Shown piece after piece: positions 8,427 through 18,237 of a stretch of DNA of 64,000 bases. A model generated the notes under the pieces. That model saw only the letters and a list, made by a program, of their open reading frames with translations. It was not told where the DNA came from and searched no databases. This DNA is from Haloglomus halophilum (GTDB lineage: Archaea; Halobacteriota; Halobacteria; Halobacteriales; Haloarculaceae). The stretch is taken from NCBI RefSeq assembly GCF_024298885.1, contig NZ_CP101166.1:3161149-3225148 (forward strand). The letters run 5' to 3'. The number at the start of each line of letters is the position of its first letter. Position 1 is the first letter of the stretch. A program made the position numbers and the translations under genes.

Positions 8427-10226
8427 GTGACCGAGGTCCGGCTCGCGGGCGAGGGGCCGGCCGTCGAGGCCGTCGAGGCGGCGCTCGCGGACACCGACGC
8501 GACGGTCGACCGGACCGATTCGGACGCACTGAACGGTGCCGACCTCGGCGTCGTCGTCGCGCCCGTCGGCGCCGACGCGTTCGAGACGGCGGCCGGGACC
8601 GCACGCGAGGCCGGCACCCCGTGGCTGGCGGTCGAACTCGGCGGTATCGGCGGCCACGCGCTCCCGAGCGTCGACGCCGCGGTCGCCGGCTTCGGCCCCG
8701 GAACGGCCTGTTTCGACTGTCTCCGGACGCGGGTGGCCGCGGGACTGGGCGGCGAGGCCCCCTCCGTCGACGGGACCGCGTCGGTCGACCCGGCGACGGC
8801 TCGCTTCGCGGGCGCGCTCGCCGGGCGTGCGGCGGCCGACCTCGTGGCCGGCCGCAAGACGGCCACGCTGGGCAGTGTCGTCGAGGTTCCGCACGCCCAG
8901 CGCCGGGTGCTCCCGGTGCCGAACTGTGCCTGCGAGAGCGAGGCGCCCGGGCCCGCCCTCGACCGTTCCGTCGTGGACCGCTCGCTCGACGAATCCGTCG
9001 ACCGGCTGGAGCGCGCGGTCGACCGGCGACTCGGGCCCGTCCGTGAGATCAGCGAAGCCGAGTCGTTCCCGGCGCCGTACTACCTCGCCGAACTCGCCGA
9101 CACGCGCGGGTTCAGCGACGGTGCGACCGGTGGGCTCGCGGCGGGCGTCGCGACCGACTGGAACGCCGCGCTCGGGAAGGCACTGGGCGAGGGACTCGAA
9201 CGCTACGCCGCCGCCGTCTACCGCACGGAGGCGTTCGAGCGCGCGCCGGCTGCCGGGGTCGACGATACGGTCCCACCGTCGGCGTTCGTGCGGCCGGAGA
9301 CGGACGGTACCGACGCGGGCGAGTGGCACGCCCCCGACCCGAGCGAGACTATCCCGTGGGTCGCGGGTGAGGCCCTCGCGACCGGCGAGCGGGCCTGGCT
9401 CCCGGTCGAGTTCGTCGTCTTCCCGCCGCCGGGGGGTGCGCGCCACCGCCCGGCCATCACGACCGGACTGGGCTTCGGGAGTGGTGTCGACGCCCTGCTG
9501 TCCGGGCTCTCGGAGGTCATCGAGCGCGACGCCGCGATGCTGGCGTGGTACTCGACGTTCGAACCGATGGGACTCTCGGTGGGGCCCGACACCCTCGCGG
9601 ACGCGCCCGAGGACGGCCCGCTCGCCACCTTCGAGACGCTCCGGCGCCGTGCCCGCTCGGAGGGGCTGGAGACGACCGCACTCCTGCTGACCCAGGATAT
9701 CGACGTGCCGGTCGTCGCCTGCGCGGTCCACCACGAGGAGGCGGACCGCTGGCCCCGGTTCGCCGCCGGGATGTCGGCGGCGCTCGACCCGGCGGCGGCC
9801 GCCCGGGACGCCCTCTCCGAGGCGCTCCAGAACTGGATGGAACTGCGCGGGATGGGCCGGCAGGGGGCCAGCCAGCAGCAACCGAACGTGGCACGTGCGG
9901 CGGACCTCCCGCGCGGTGTCCGAGCACTCTGCGACCCGGAGACGACCGTCCCACTGGGGTCGGTCGGGTCATCGACTCCGCCGACCGGTGCCGAGGCACT
10001 GGAGGCGCTCGTCGAAGCGCTCGCGAGCGCCGACCTCGACGCCTACGCCGCGCGGCTGACGACCCGCGACGTCGAGGCGCTCGGGTTCGAGGCGGTCCGG
10101 GTTCTGGTCCCCGGCGCGCAGCCACTGTTCAGCGGAACGCCGTATTTCGGGGAGCGTGCCCGTAAAGTCCCGGAGACGTTCGGGTGCGAACCGCGCCTGG
10201 ACCGTGCGCATCATCCGTTCCCCTGA
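8427..10226 (+). CDS. YcaO-type cyclodehydratase (SagD-like, fused to a Cys-motif docking domain)
   Basis: 599-residue ATP-dependent YcaO protein. Family members install azolines or thioamides in peptides by activating backbone amides. Residues 1-180 resemble the E1-like partner region of fused TOMM cyclodehydratases, with a CxxC at 95-98 and a CxC at 167-169 as likely zinc ligands. The YcaO domain starts near 205; its ATP/Mg signature (ATDWNAALGKALGEGLERY, 242-260) supplies E255 and E258, with SGLSEVIERD further on. The C-terminus is HHPFP, a partial form of the Pro-rich PxPxP tail of azoline-forming enzymes. Start is GTG 8427. No precursor peptide, dehydrogenase or TfuA gene is adjacent. 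Confidence 0.85.
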   Translation: MTEVRLAGEGPAVEAVEAALADTDATVDRTDSDALNGADLGVVVAPVGADAFETAAGTAREAGTPWLAVELGGIGGHALPSVDAAVAGFGPGTACFDCLRTRVAAGLGGEAPSVDGTASVDPATARFAGALAGRAAADLVAGRKTATLGSVVEVPHAQRRVLPVPNCACESEAPGPALDRSVVDRSLDESVDRLERAVDRRLGPVREISEAESFPAPYYLAELADTRGFSDGATGGLAAGVATDWNAALGKALGEGLERYAAAVYRTEAFERAPAAGVDDTVPPSAFVRPETDGTDAGEWHAPDPSETIPWVAGEALATGERAWLPVEFVVFPPPGGARHRPAITTGLGFGSGVDALLSGLSEVIERDAAMLAWYSTFEPMGLSVGPDTLADAPEDGPLATFETLRRRARSEGLETTALLLTQDIDVPVVACAVHHEEADRWPRFAAGMSAALDPAAAARDALSEALQNWMELRGMGRQGASQQQPNVARAADLPRGVRALCDPETTVPLGSVGSSTPPTGAEALEALVEALASADLDAYAARLTTRDVEALGFEAVRVLVPGAQPLFSGTPYFGERARKVPETFGCEPRLDRAHHPFP

Positions 10227-10286
10227 TGCCGCTGACGCCTGCCCGGGCCACTGCAGCGCCGACTCGGGCATCGAGGTGACCCGTAG

Positions 10287-10292
10287 TTTAAG
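10287..10292 (+). promoter_or_regulatory. TATA box of the histidine kinase gene
   Basis: TTTAAG places transcription start near 10315. This favours ATG 10322 over the upstream GTG 10304 as the kinase start. Confidence 0.55.
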
Positions 10293-10321
10293 GGCAACTG
10301 GTTGTGGACATCTCACTACCA

Positions 10322-11791
10322 ATGGGTGTGGGTGACCGGGAGCCGAGCGCTACCCCGGGTCGACAGCGGGCGTCCGCCAGACGCGACGGCGCGAGTGGCA
10401 TCGAGGTCGACGCCATCGCCGACCTGGGTGTCGACTTCGCTTTCCGACTCGACACCGGCGGCACGGTCACCGCCGTTTCCGGTGACATCGAGTGGCTCCT
10501 GGGAGCCACCGCCGAGGAGGTCATCGACCACAAGTTCGAGCAGTACATCGCCGCTGGGTCCCTCGAGACCGCGTACGACGCGCTGGACGCGGTGCTGTCG
10601 GGAGAGACCGTCCGCGGGATGGCACTCCGGATTGCCGGTGACGAGCGCCCCTGGATCGAGGTGAACGCTGAGCCGGTCCGGAACGCGGAGGGCGAAGTGG
10701 TCGCCGTGCGCGGAGCTGCTCGCGAGGCGACCGAGCGCCGCCGGGCCATCGAGCGCCACTCGGAGGCGATGAAGGGTGCCATGGACGGGATGGCGCTGCT
10801 CGACGACGACGGCTGCTATCTCTTCGTCAACGACGCCCACGCCGACCTGTACGGGTACGACCGCGAGGAACTCCTCGGGAACCACTGGTCCCAGCTCTAC
10901 GACCCGGCCGAGCAACGACGGCTCGAACGGGAGGCGCTGCCGGAGATGGTCGAGACGGGCGGCTGGCGCGGCCCGGCCGTCGGCCGGCGCGCCGACGGCT
11001 CCACCTTCCAGCAGGAACTCTCGCTGAGCGACCTCGAGGATGGCTTCGTCTGTGTCGTTCGGGACGTGACCGAGCGGACACGACGCGAGCAGATAATCGA
11101 CGTGCTCGACCGGGTGCTCCGGCACAACCTGCGCAACGAGATGAACGTGGTGCTGGGCGAGGCCGGGGACATCGCCCGGAACGCCGAGGGGGAGCAGGCG
11201 GCTGCCGCCGAGCGAATTCGTGACCGCGCCCGGAGCCTGCTGGCCGTGAGCGACACCGCGCGGACCGTCCGCGAGGTGGTCTCGGGCGACCACGAGACCG
11301 ACCATCTGGACCTCCGCTCGGCCGTCCGGCAGGCCACCGACCAGGTCGAGGCCGGGGGACACGACATCGCCACCAGCCTCCCGGAGCGCCCGCTCCACGT
11401 GGCGTCTCCCGGGTGCCGACACGCAGTGCGAGAACTCATCGAGAACGCCGTCGAACACGGCTCGACGAGCGGTCCGTCGGAGGCCGGGTCGGATGGCCCT
11501 GACGGCACCGCCCCGGCGGTCAGCGTCGACCTCTTCAGCTCCGAGGACCCGGGGGGTGCGCCCGTGGCCGTGCTTCGCGTGGCCGACAGTGGTCCGGGTA
11601 TCCCCCGGATGGAACGCCGCACGCTGGAGGAGGGCTCGGAGACACCGCTGCGCCACGGCCAGGGGCTCGGTCTCTGGCTGGTCAACTGGGTGACGACGGA
11701 GGCCGGTGGCGACCTCTCGGTCGACGAGTCCGACGACGGCGGGACCGTCGTCGAGATGCGGCTACCCCTGGCCGACAGTGCGGACGGGTGA
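10322..11791 (+). CDS. PAS-domain sensor histidine kinase
   Basis: 489-residue soluble kinase. Two PAS domains (about residues 25-145 and 150-260) precede a haloarchaeal-type H-box, VLDRVLRHNLRNEM (near 268-281), whose His is the predicted autophosphorylation site. The HATPase domain shows the N-box ELIENAVEHG, the G1 motif ADSGPGIP and the G2 motif GQGLGLWLV. There is no membrane segment and no receiver domain, so it probably senses a cytoplasmic cue through PAS and signals to an unlinked regulator. Start is ATG 10322, supported by a TATA box 30 bp upstream. Confidence 0.9.
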   Translation: MGVGDREPSATPGRQRASARRDGASGIEVDAIADLGVDFAFRLDTGGTVTAVSGDIEWLLGATAEEVIDHKFEQYIAAGSLETAYDALDAVLSGETVRGMALRIAGDERPWIEVNAEPVRNAEGEVVAVRGAAREATERRRAIERHSEAMKGAMDGMALLDDDGCYLFVNDAHADLYGYDREELLGNHWSQLYDPAEQRRLEREALPEMVETGGWRGPAVGRRADGSTFQQELSLSDLEDGFVCVVRDVTERTRREQIIDVLDRVLRHNLRNEMNVVLGEAGDIARNAEGEQAAAAERIRDRARSLLAVSDTARTVREVVSGDHETDHLDLRSAVRQATDQVEAGGHDIATSLPERPLHVASPGCRHAVRELIENAVEHGSTSGPSEAGSDGPDGTAPAVSVDLFSSEDPGGAPVAVLRVADSGPGIPRMERRTLEEGSETPLRHGQGLGLWLVNWVTTEAGGDLSVDESDDGGTVVEMRLPLADSADG

Positions 11792-11806
11792 GGCGGGCGG
11801 CCCGCC

Positions 11807-12976
11807 TCAGATGCCGAACGTCGCGCGGAGCATGTCCCGGCTCCCCGGGCCGAGGCCGACCGCGAGGATGGCGATGAGCAGCAGGACCGCGTACCGTGGG
11901 CTCTCCTCGAAGATACGCCGGTCGAAGACGTAGATGACGGCGGTCGCGGCGACGAGCTTCACCGCGAGGAACGGCCACGAGGTGCCGATGGCGGTCGAGA
12001 GCCACTCCGGCTGGACCGACTGTGTGATATCGACGATGATGCGGTTGATCGGGTGCTTCGAGCCGTACTCGACGGGGACGCCGATGTAGTCGAGCCAGTC
12101 GGCCGACAGCACGTTCGCCACGCCGTCGACCGCGTGGCCGAACAGGACGACGAGCCCTGCACGCCCGGTCCCCTCGTTGATCACGGGCGCGTAGCGTTCG
12201 GCGCCCGCGTAGATGATGACCGCGAGGACCGCCGCGAGCACCAGCGTGACGATGGTCATCAGCGGGTAGAACCCGACGCCTGGAATCTCCGGGGCGATCT
12301 GCGTCGGGACGAACCAGAACAGGAAGCCGGTCGTGGCCAGCAGCGCGACGGCGCCCACGCCGAAGACGAAGCGGTGGTAGCTCTCGACGACCTCGCGCCG
12401 GTCCAGTGCGACCCCGACGACGAGCGCAGCCAGCGTCACCGCGAAGACGGTGAAGTAGATGACCGGGCTGATGATGAGCGTGTTCGCCGGGTACGAGAGC
12501 AGGTTCTCGACGCCCGCTTCGAGCGCGGCGTTGTTGGCGTCCTCGACGACCCGCAGCGCGCCGCCGAAGAACATGAACGGGGTCAGCGCGAAGAACAGAT
12601 CCAGCGACTCGCCGACCTCCAGGTAGCGGAGCAGGTAGAGGACCCCGATGAGGAAGAAGACGAGCGTGATGGCGTAGCCGGCCTCCGAGACGAGCGTGTA
12701 GCCCGGCTCGGCGACGATACTGCCGGCGTTGCGGGCGGCGCTACAGCGGGTCTCCCGGAACAGCAGCTCCGGGCCGCTGTCGGTCATCACGGCACAGCGG
12801 GCGCCCTGTGCGTCCGCGAAGACGGGGCCCCAGAAGTAGTGCCAGAGGAAACGGTCCCAGACGAGGCGGGGGAGGGCGGCGGCCCCGGCGGTCAGCGCGA
12901 CGACGGCGGCCGCCAGCGTCGCGAGCCACGCCCGTTCCGGGCTGATATCGAGGTCGAACCGCTCTGTCGCGGCCAT
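11807..12976 (-). CDS. DUF63 family multi-span membrane protein
   Basis: 389-residue membrane protein with roughly eight hydrophobic segments. The DUF63 pattern of a Trp/Phe-rich first periplasmic loop ([14 protein letters not shown] near residue 43) and the later block [18 protein letters not shown] are visible. Two Cys (near 60 and 78) lie in the first exterior loop. DUF63 is an archaeal family of unknown function. It converges on the histidine kinase gene with 15 bp between stops. Confidence 0.8.
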   Translation of the reverse strand: MAATERFDLDISPERAWLATLAAAVVALTAGAAALPRLVWDRFLWHYFWGPVFADAQGARCAVMTDSGPELLFRETRCSAARNAGSIVAEPGYTLVSEAGYAITLVFFLIGVLYLLRYLEVGESLDLFFALTPFMFFGGALRVVEDANNAALEAGVENLLSYPANTLIISPVIYFTVFAVTLAALVVGVALDRREVVESYHRFVFGVGAVALLATTGFLFWFVPTQIAPEIPGVGFYPLMTIVTLVLAAVLAVIIYAGAERYAPVINEGTGRAGLVVLFGHAVDGVANVLSADWLDYIGVPVEYGSKHPINRIIVDITQSVQPEWLSTAIGTSWPFLAVKLVAATAVIYVFDRRIFEESPRYAVLLLIAILAVGLGPGSRDMLRATFGI

Positions 12977-13104
12977 GTCCGGAGACCGGCGCGCCCGATG
13001 TTTCAGCGTTCCGGACCTGTGCCCGGGCGACGCACCGGCCCGTCCGGTCGCTGTGGTCCGGAACTGCCCCGGTGTTTTAGCCGGCTGCGGCCCTGCGCCC
13101 GCGT

Positions 13105-14040
13105 ATGGATATCCTCGTCGCGGGCGGTACCGGCTTCCTCGGCCGGTCGGTCTGCGCTGCCCTCGTCGACCGGGGGCACCGGGTGACCGCCGCGTCGCGC
13201 TCGCCCGACGGCGTGGCGCTCCCCGAGGCGGTCGTGCGGGCCCCCGCGGACGTGACCGAGGACGACCTCCGGGGGCTCGTCGCGGGCCACGACGCGGTCG
13301 TCAACCTCGTCGCGCTGCCCTCGCACGTCCAGCCGCGGGCCAGCCACGAGGCGGTCCACCTCGGGGGGACCCGCCACCTGCTCCGGGCGAGCGAGGCCGC
13401 CGGCGTCGACCGGCTCGTCCAGCTCTCCGGACTCGGCGTCGAGGACGATGTCGAGACCGGGTACTTCCGGGCGAAGCGCGCCGCCGAGGCCGCCGTCCGG
13501 GCATCCGGACTCGACTGGGTCATCTACCGTCCGTCCGTGGTGTTCGGCGACGGCTGCGCGTTCCTCCCCTTCCTCGAACGGCTGGGCCGCTTCGGCGTGG
13601 TTCCGCTCCCCGGGGGCGGGCGGACGCGGCTGCAACCGATGTGGGTCGACGACCTCGCACCGATGGTCGCCGCGGGGGTCACCGATTCCCGACACGTCGG
13701 CGCGACGTATCGGCTCGGCGGGCCCGAGCGGCTCACGCTCGCGGCGGTTCTCCGGCTGGTCGCCGACGACCCGGTCGTACTGCCCGTCCCGATGCCGGTC
13801 GCGAGAGCCGGCGCCGCGCTCCTCGATCGGGTGCCCGGCGCTCCGGTCGGGCTGGACCAGTACCGCGCCACGACGCTCGACAACACCGTGGCCGACAACG
13901 ACGTGACCGCGTTCGACACCCCCGAGTCGTCGCTCCGGCGGCTCGGTGACTACCTCCGGGAGCGCGAGGACGGGGCGACGCCGACCGCCCCTGCGGATGC
14001 GACGGACACGACGGGCACGACGGGGGTGACCGACCCGTGA
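13105..14040 (+). CDS. NAD(P)-binding epimerase/NDUFA9-like protein
   Basis: 311-residue atypical short-chain dehydrogenase. The N-terminal dinucleotide motif GGTGFLG (residues 7-13) is clear and no classical YxxxK pair is obvious, as in NDUFA9/NmrA-like members. The blocks [12 protein letters not shown] (about 107) and [10 protein letters not shown] (about 142) match this group. The C-terminal 25 residues are low-complexity Thr/Asp/Ala. The stop overlaps the GTG start of the YndJ-like gene (GTGA), so the two are probably co-translated. Confidence 0.8.
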   Translation: MDILVAGGTGFLGRSVCAALVDRGHRVTAASRSPDGVALPEAVVRAPADVTEDDLRGLVAGHDAVVNLVALPSHVQPRASHEAVHLGGTRHLLRASEAAGVDRLVQLSGLGVEDDVETGYFRAKRAAEAAVRASGLDWVIYRPSVVFGDGCAFLPFLERLGRFGVVPLPGGGRTRLQPMWVDDLAPMVAAGVTDSRHVGATYRLGGPERLTLAAVLRLVADDPVVLPVPMPVARAGAALLDRVPGAPVGLDQYRATTLDNTVADNDVTAFDTPESSLRRLGDYLREREDGATPTAPADATDTTGTTGVTDP

Positions 14041-15041
14041 GTGCGACCGGGTACGGCCACCGCGACGGGTCGCGGCCGACCCGTCGGCTCCGACTCCGCG
14101 GCTACCGGGTGACGGACCTGACCGCGGCCGCCGGAGCCTTCGTCTGGGCGGGCGTCGTCGCCGCTGGCCTCGGCGATATCGCCCCGCTCTCGGCCGTCGA
14201 CCGTTTCGTCGCGCTGGCCGTGCTGGTGCTGGTCCCCCTCGGACTCGGCCAGGTGCCGTCGCCGGACTCCCGACTCGGGGTGCTGGCTGCCCGTGGTGCC
14301 ATCGTCGCCTCGTTCCCGGCGGCGCTGGCGGTCGTCGGGGCCCTGTCGCTCCCCGTCGGGTCGCTGCCATCCGTCCTGCTGACGCTCCCGTGGCTCGCTG
14401 TCACCGGTGCTATCGCCGTGGCCGGACTCTCGCGGCTCCGCGAACGGGGACTCGACTCGCTTCCGGAACTGTCTGTGACCGCGGCGCTGCTCTACGTCCC
14501 GGTCGGCGCGGTGGCGCTGGTCCTGCACCGGGCCGGCGTCTTCCTGCGCTTCGAACCCATCATCGTCCTGCTGACGGCCGTCCACTACCACTACGCCGGG
14601 TTCGTCCTCCCGCTCACGGCCGGCCTGACCGCGCGCGTCGTCGACGCGGACGGGGGGTTCGAGGGGCCCGTCGGTCGGCTGGCCGCCGCCGCGCTCCTGG
14701 TGCTCGTGGGGAACGTTGCGCTCATCGCGGTCGGAATCACGTTCTCGCCGCTGCTGGAGGTCGTCGCCGTGGCACTGTTCACCGTGGCGGTGGCCGTGTT
14801 CGCCGCCGTCGCGCTCCGCCGGGCCGTGCCCCGGCTTCCGCGGGTACCGGCGACGCTGCTGGCGGTCGCGTGCTGTACGCTGTTCGCCTCGATGGCGCTC
14901 GCGCTGGCCTACGGCTACTCTGCGTTCCGTCCGAGCGACGCGCTGGTCGGCATCGGGACGATGGTCCGCTGGCACGGCGCACTCAACGCGTTCGGCTTCG
15001 CGGTTCCGGCACTGCTCGCCTTCCGGCTGCTGGATGATTGA
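14037..15041 (+). CDS. YndJ-like membrane protein
   Basis: 334-residue protein with about nine or ten hydrophobic segments. The hallmark LTAVHYHYAGFVLPL near residue 180 identifies the YndJ family, which has no established function. A second conserved block, MVRWHGALNAFGFA, lies near the C-terminus. Starts at GTG 14037 within the stop of the preceding dehydrogenase gene, implying translational coupling. The conserved His residues in both blocks could bind metal or haem, which is only inference. Confidence 0.8.
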   Translation: MSATGYGHRDGSRPTRRLRLRGYRVTDLTAAAGAFVWAGVVAAGLGDIAPLSAVDRFVALAVLVLVPLGLGQVPSPDSRLGVLAARGAIVASFPAALAVVGALSLPVGSLPSVLLTLPWLAVTGAIAVAGLSRLRERGLDSLPELSVTAALLYVPVGAVALVLHRAGVFLRFEPIIVLLTAVHYHYAGFVLPLTAGLTARVVDADGGFEGPVGRLAAAALLVLVGNVALIAVGITFSPLLEVVAVALFTVAVAVFAAVALRRAVPRLPRVPATLLAVACCTLFASMALALAYGYSAFRPSDALVGIGTMVRWHGALNAFGFAVPALLAFRLLDD

Positions 15042-15069
15042 TGGCCCTCTGACGCGGGGATTCCCGATG

Positions 15070-16878
15070 CTACTCCCGTCGTCGCGCCCGCGCCAGCTGC
15101 CACACCAACAGGACGGTCCCCGCGGCGAGCGCGCTCGTGACGCCGAACCCAGGGCCGTCCCGGACCGCGGGACCGCCGCCCGTCCCGTTCCCGTCGTTCC
15201 CGTCACCATCCAGCAGGCCGGGCTCGGGGGTCGCCGTCGAACTGCTCGCGTCGTAGGGGTCGCTCCCCTGTCCGAGCTCGGCGGCGTTCGTGACGCCGTC
15301 GCCGTCCACGTCGTCGCTGGTGGCGACGGTGAGGCGAGTCGACTGCTGGCCGTAGAACGTCTCGACGCGCAGCGTCGCCTCGCCGGCCGCGAACCGGACC
15401 GTCGACGGGTCGCCACCGGAGACGTTCACGGCCGTCGTCCCGTTCCCGGCCCGGACCACGACACCGACTTCCGGGTGGCGAACACGGACCGGTATCCCAG
15501 CGGGGAGCGGGGTGTCGGAGACGGAGACCCACTCGTCGCCGCGGCGCCACTCCGCCCCTGCGGGGTCGACGGTCACGTCGGGGGCGGGATAGGCATCCGC
15601 GACGGGCGAGGGAACCGGCTCCGACCCGTCGACGTGGCGGTCGAGCCAGTCGGCCTGTGACTCGCCGGCCGTCGCGTCCACCATCGACTGGAAGTCGGCG
15701 TACGTGACGTTCCCCTCGTGGGCGTTCAGCCGGCGGAACACGTCCTGCAGGGTCCGCGACCCGTTCGTGGATACCCGGATACGGCGGTCGAGCGCCGCCA
15801 GCGTCCGGGCTCCCCGGGTCGCCCACGCCCGGTACTGCGCGCCGGTTGTCCCCGTCAGCACGGTGTCGCCGAAGCGGTCCGGGACCCGGAGCTGGCGGTC
15901 GAACCGGGCCTCGGTGATACTGCCGCGCTGGTAGGGGGTCAGCGCCATGTAGTAGAACGCGCTGGCCTCCGTGAACCACTGCATCTCGGGCGTCGACGTG
16001 TAGTTCTGCCGCGTGTGGACGTACTCGTGGACGAAGATGGGTTCGTGGACGCTGGTCCCGTTCGGCCCGGTCGTGGTGGCGGCGTCCGCGGCGATCCACA
16101 TGTCCGCGCTGGTCGCCAGGCCGCCCACGCCGCCCTCGCCCCCCTCGACGCCGATGGGTCGCGGCGCGATGAACGCCGTCACGGCGGGGTCGCGCGCCCC
16201 GATCCGGATGGTGCCGGCGAGACTCGCGAGCGTCTCGGCGTACGCGCTGGCGGTCGCGTTCGTCTCCACGACGGTCGGGTGGACGACGGTGAACCGCTGG
16301 TCCGCCCCGGAGGCGTTCGCCACGCGGTAGGGGCCGAGATAGGCCATCGCCCGCCCGGCATAGCCGTTCGGTACCGAGAACCGGCGTTCGTAACTCGTCT
16401 CGCCGAAACTCCGCCACGAGTACGCGGCGTCGAAGTCGGTCATGTCGACCAGTGCCCAGTCGTCGGTCGCGGCGAACCTGACACTCTCCCCGACCGTCCG
16501 GTTGACCGGTGCCCGGTAGGTCAGCGTCGGGTCCTCGGTCCGACCGTCCCACTCGTACGTCCCCCCGTCGGTCCGGCTGAACCCGTCGGTTCCGGTCACC
16601 TCGGCGGTGCCGGGGAGCGTGACCCGGAACTCGGCGGTCGGCTCCGTGATGCCCACACCGAGTTCGACGCGGACCGTCCCGGGGTCGGCCAGCCGGACGG
16701 TGTGGCGGACGGTCCCGGTGGGGACCGGACTCGCCACCGCGGAACCATCCGTGTCGGCTGCGGCCGACGGACCGTCGGCCCCAGCTCGGGACGGCTCCGG
16801 GACGACCGCCGCGGCCGGGGCGCCGGCCGTCGCCACGAGAAGCACGGACACCACGACAACGGCCGCACGGGTTCGCAT
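15070..16878 (-). CDS. Secreted metallopeptidase-like protein with a C-terminal anchor
   Basis: 602-residue exported protein. The signal peptide is MRTRAAVVVVSVLLVATAGAPAAA. A zinc-peptidase motif HEYVH (His, Glu, His; about residue 287) is followed by WFTEASAFYYM, in which the Glu could be the third ligand as in gluzincins. Near 545 a DVDGDGVTN-type calcium-binding repeat precedes a GPGFG-plus-hydrophobic-plus-RARRRE tail that looks like a PGF-CTERM sorting signal. It is therefore probably cell-surface bound. The start is ATG 16878; a GTG two codons earlier (16884) is possible. It converges on the YndJ gene. Confidence 0.8.
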   Translation of the reverse strand: MRTRAAVVVVSVLLVATAGAPAAAVVPEPSRAGADGPSAAADTDGSAVASPVPTGTVRHTVRLADPGTVRVELGVGITEPTAEFRVTLPGTAEVTGTDGFSRTDGGTYEWDGRTEDPTLTYRAPVNRTVGESVRFAATDDWALVDMTDFDAAYSWRSFGETSYERRFSVPNGYAGRAMAYLGPYRVANASGADQRFTVVHPTVVETNATASAYAETLASLAGTIRIGARDPAVTAFIAPRPIGVEGGEGGVGGLATSADMWIAADAATTTGPNGTSVHEPIFVHEYVHTRQNYTSTPEMQWFTEASAFYYMALTPYQRGSITEARFDRQLRVPDRFGDTVLTGTTGAQYRAWATRGARTLAALDRRIRVSTNGSRTLQDVFRRLNAHEGNVTYADFQSMVDATAGESQADWLDRHVDGSEPVPSPVADAYPAPDVTVDPAGAEWRRGDEWVSVSDTPLPAGIPVRVRHPEVGVVVRAGNGTTAVNVSGGDPSTVRFAAGEATLRVETFYGQQSTRLTVATSDDVDGDGVTNAAELGQGSDPYDASSSTATPEPGLLDGDGNDGNGTGGGPAVRDGPGFGVTSALAAGTVLLVWQLARARRRE

Positions 16879-17028
16879 GCCCACCCGTCGAACACCACGC
16901 CGTATAGCGCTTCTGGCCGTTCCCGGTCGCCCTCGAACTGGGGCCGTTCCCAGGACTCGTCAGGTGGCTTCCAGTAGGATGATGCGGGGGAAGACCGCTC
17001 CGAGGCGGCCTTCCGCACGAGTTGCACG

Positions 17029-17112
17029 TGCGGGGGATGGGATTCGAACCCATGGACCTCTACAGGAGCGGATCTTGAGTCCGCCGCCGTTTCCAGGCTT
17101 GGCTACCCCCGC
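17029..17112 (-). tRNA. tRNA-Leu(CAA)
   Basis: Class II tRNA read on the minus strand. The 7-bp acceptor stem GCGGGGG/CCCCCGC is perfect, with discriminator A. The anticodon loop CTCAAGA on a GCGGA/TCCGC stem gives anticodon CAA. A long variable arm and a T-loop TTCGAAT follow. No intron is present and CCA is not encoded. Confidence 0.95.
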
Positions 17113-17226
17113 GCGCACCGGAGAATCCGGCGTTGTCGGGCAAAACCGTTGCGGAGGCCGGTCACACCCGTGAACCGGGTCGCGGGAACCGGGCCGCTGA
17201 AATCACGGGCGCGCGTACGGCGGGGT

Positions 17227-17691
17227 ATGACCAAGCCCCCGCATCTCTATCGCGACCCCGACCTGGAGTCACGCGACGACCTCCTGCTCGAGATCGCGGT
17301 CGGGAGCAGTCGCCGGCGGCTCGAACTCTCGGACCGGGTGGTCTCGCTGCTCGTGGACGACCTCGAATACGAACGGCCGGACGTGGTGCCGTTCGTGATG
17401 GCGAAGGCGTTCGTGCTCGCGGGCGGGGCGACGCTCCCGGAGCGCGGGGGCGACGACGAACGCGACCTCGCCTGGCGACTGGGTGGCGCCGACGGCGGCC
17501 GGAAGGCGTCGACGGCCGACCTCGAACGAACCGCCGAGTACCTCGAATCCGTGGAGGTGCCCGACCGGTCGCTGGAGCCCCTGCAGGAACTGGTCCGGTC
17601 GAGCCGGCTCGGGGAGTTCTGTGACCCCGACGCCATCAGCGACCGCTCCGAGCGGGTCAACCGGCTACGCGACATCGCGCGGGACCTCTGA
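17227..17691 (+). CDS. Hypothetical protein
   Basis: 154-residue acidic soluble protein, predicted largely helical, starting at ATG 17227 (MTKPPHLYRDPD). No known domain is recognised. Conserved-looking blocks are RDDLLLEIAVGSSRRRLEL and RPDVVPFVMAKAFVLAGG; the C-terminus is rich in Arg and Asp. The longer upstream frame extends into basic, tRNA-flanking sequence and is not credible. Codon use is host-like. Confidence 0.6.
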   Translation: MTKPPHLYRDPDLESRDDLLLEIAVGSSRRRLELSDRVVSLLVDDLEYERPDVVPFVMAKAFVLAGGATLPERGGDDERDLAWRLGGADGGRKASTADLERTAEYLESVEVPDRSLEPLQELVRSSRLGEFCDPDAISDRSERVNRLRDIARDL

Positions 17692-17720
17692 GGCGATTGG
17701 GGCCGAGTGGTGCCCCCGCC

Positions 17721-17915
17721 TCAGGCCACGAGCCGGATCTCACACGCCGGGCACTCGGGCTCGTCGAGCAACTGCTGGCTCGCGAGGTCGTCGACGCAGA
17801 TGTGACAGTAGTAGGCACCGCAGTCCGCGCACCGCTCACCGCCGGGGACGCCGACCTCGACGGCGTCACCGCATCGCTCGCACTCGACCGTATCGGTCGC
17901 CGCGTCAACGTCCAT
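17721..17915 (-). CDS. Small double-zinc-finger protein
   Basis: 64-residue protein with four CxxC pairs: CERC (12-15), CADC (29-32), CHIC (37-40) and CPAC (55-58). They suit two zinc sites of a rubredoxin/RING-like knuckle type. Haloarchaea encode many such small zinc micro-proteins and a few affect regulation, but the role of this one is unknown. Convergent with the preceding gene. Confidence 0.75.
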   Translation of the reverse strand: MDVDAATDTVECERCGDAVEVGVPGGERCADCGAYYCHICVDDLASQQLLDEPECPACEIRLVA

Positions 17916-18024
17916 GCACCACGGTTACGTGCCCCACGGCAAGAAGCTTCGGCTCGTTACGACCGCCGAACGGCGAGGGCATACTGACCGACGCCGTTAC
18001 GGCCCTCGCGGCGGAAGTCGAGGT

Positions 18025-18237
18025 ATGGACGACCACACCCGTGACCCGAGCGTGGGCCCGCCGGCCCGCGGCGACCCGGCGGGGTGGCGAGCCGACGGCC
18101 GGTGGGAGCATGGGACCCTGCGGCGGGCGACCGTCCACGGCGTACGCCTCTACAACAGCGGCGAGTTCCACGAGTCACACGACTGCTTCGAGAACGTTTG
18201 TGCCAGTGTAAACAATCCGTACCAGCGGAATCCTTGA
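18025..18237 (+). pseudogene. Displaced 5' fragment of a DUF309 gene
   Basis: Encodes the first about 56 residues of a DUF309 protein (ending ESHDCFE), then 14 unrelated residues and a stop. The next gene at 18240 begins with a homologous but nucleotide-divergent copy of the same N-terminus. Deleting 18192-18418 joins this fragment in frame to the 3' two-thirds of the next gene at an 8-bp TGCTTCGA repeat, restoring a normal gene. The codons here are GC-rich like the neighbours. It may still be translated but should lack most of the fold. Confidence 0.8.

Noticed and set aside
7797-9881. Extension of the DUF5789 frame over the YcaO gene on the opposite strand
   Set aside because: The frame is open only by GC bias; the Arg-rich product has no domain and covers an identified YcaO gene.
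10304-10321. GTG start for the histidine kinase
   Set aside because: The predicted transcription start (about 10315) lies downstream of this codon, so ATG 10322 is preferred.
17149-17226. Upstream start of the 154-residue hypothetical protein
   Set aside because: The extra residues are basic and derive from the DNA next to the tRNA gene; MTKPPHLYRD is the plausible start.
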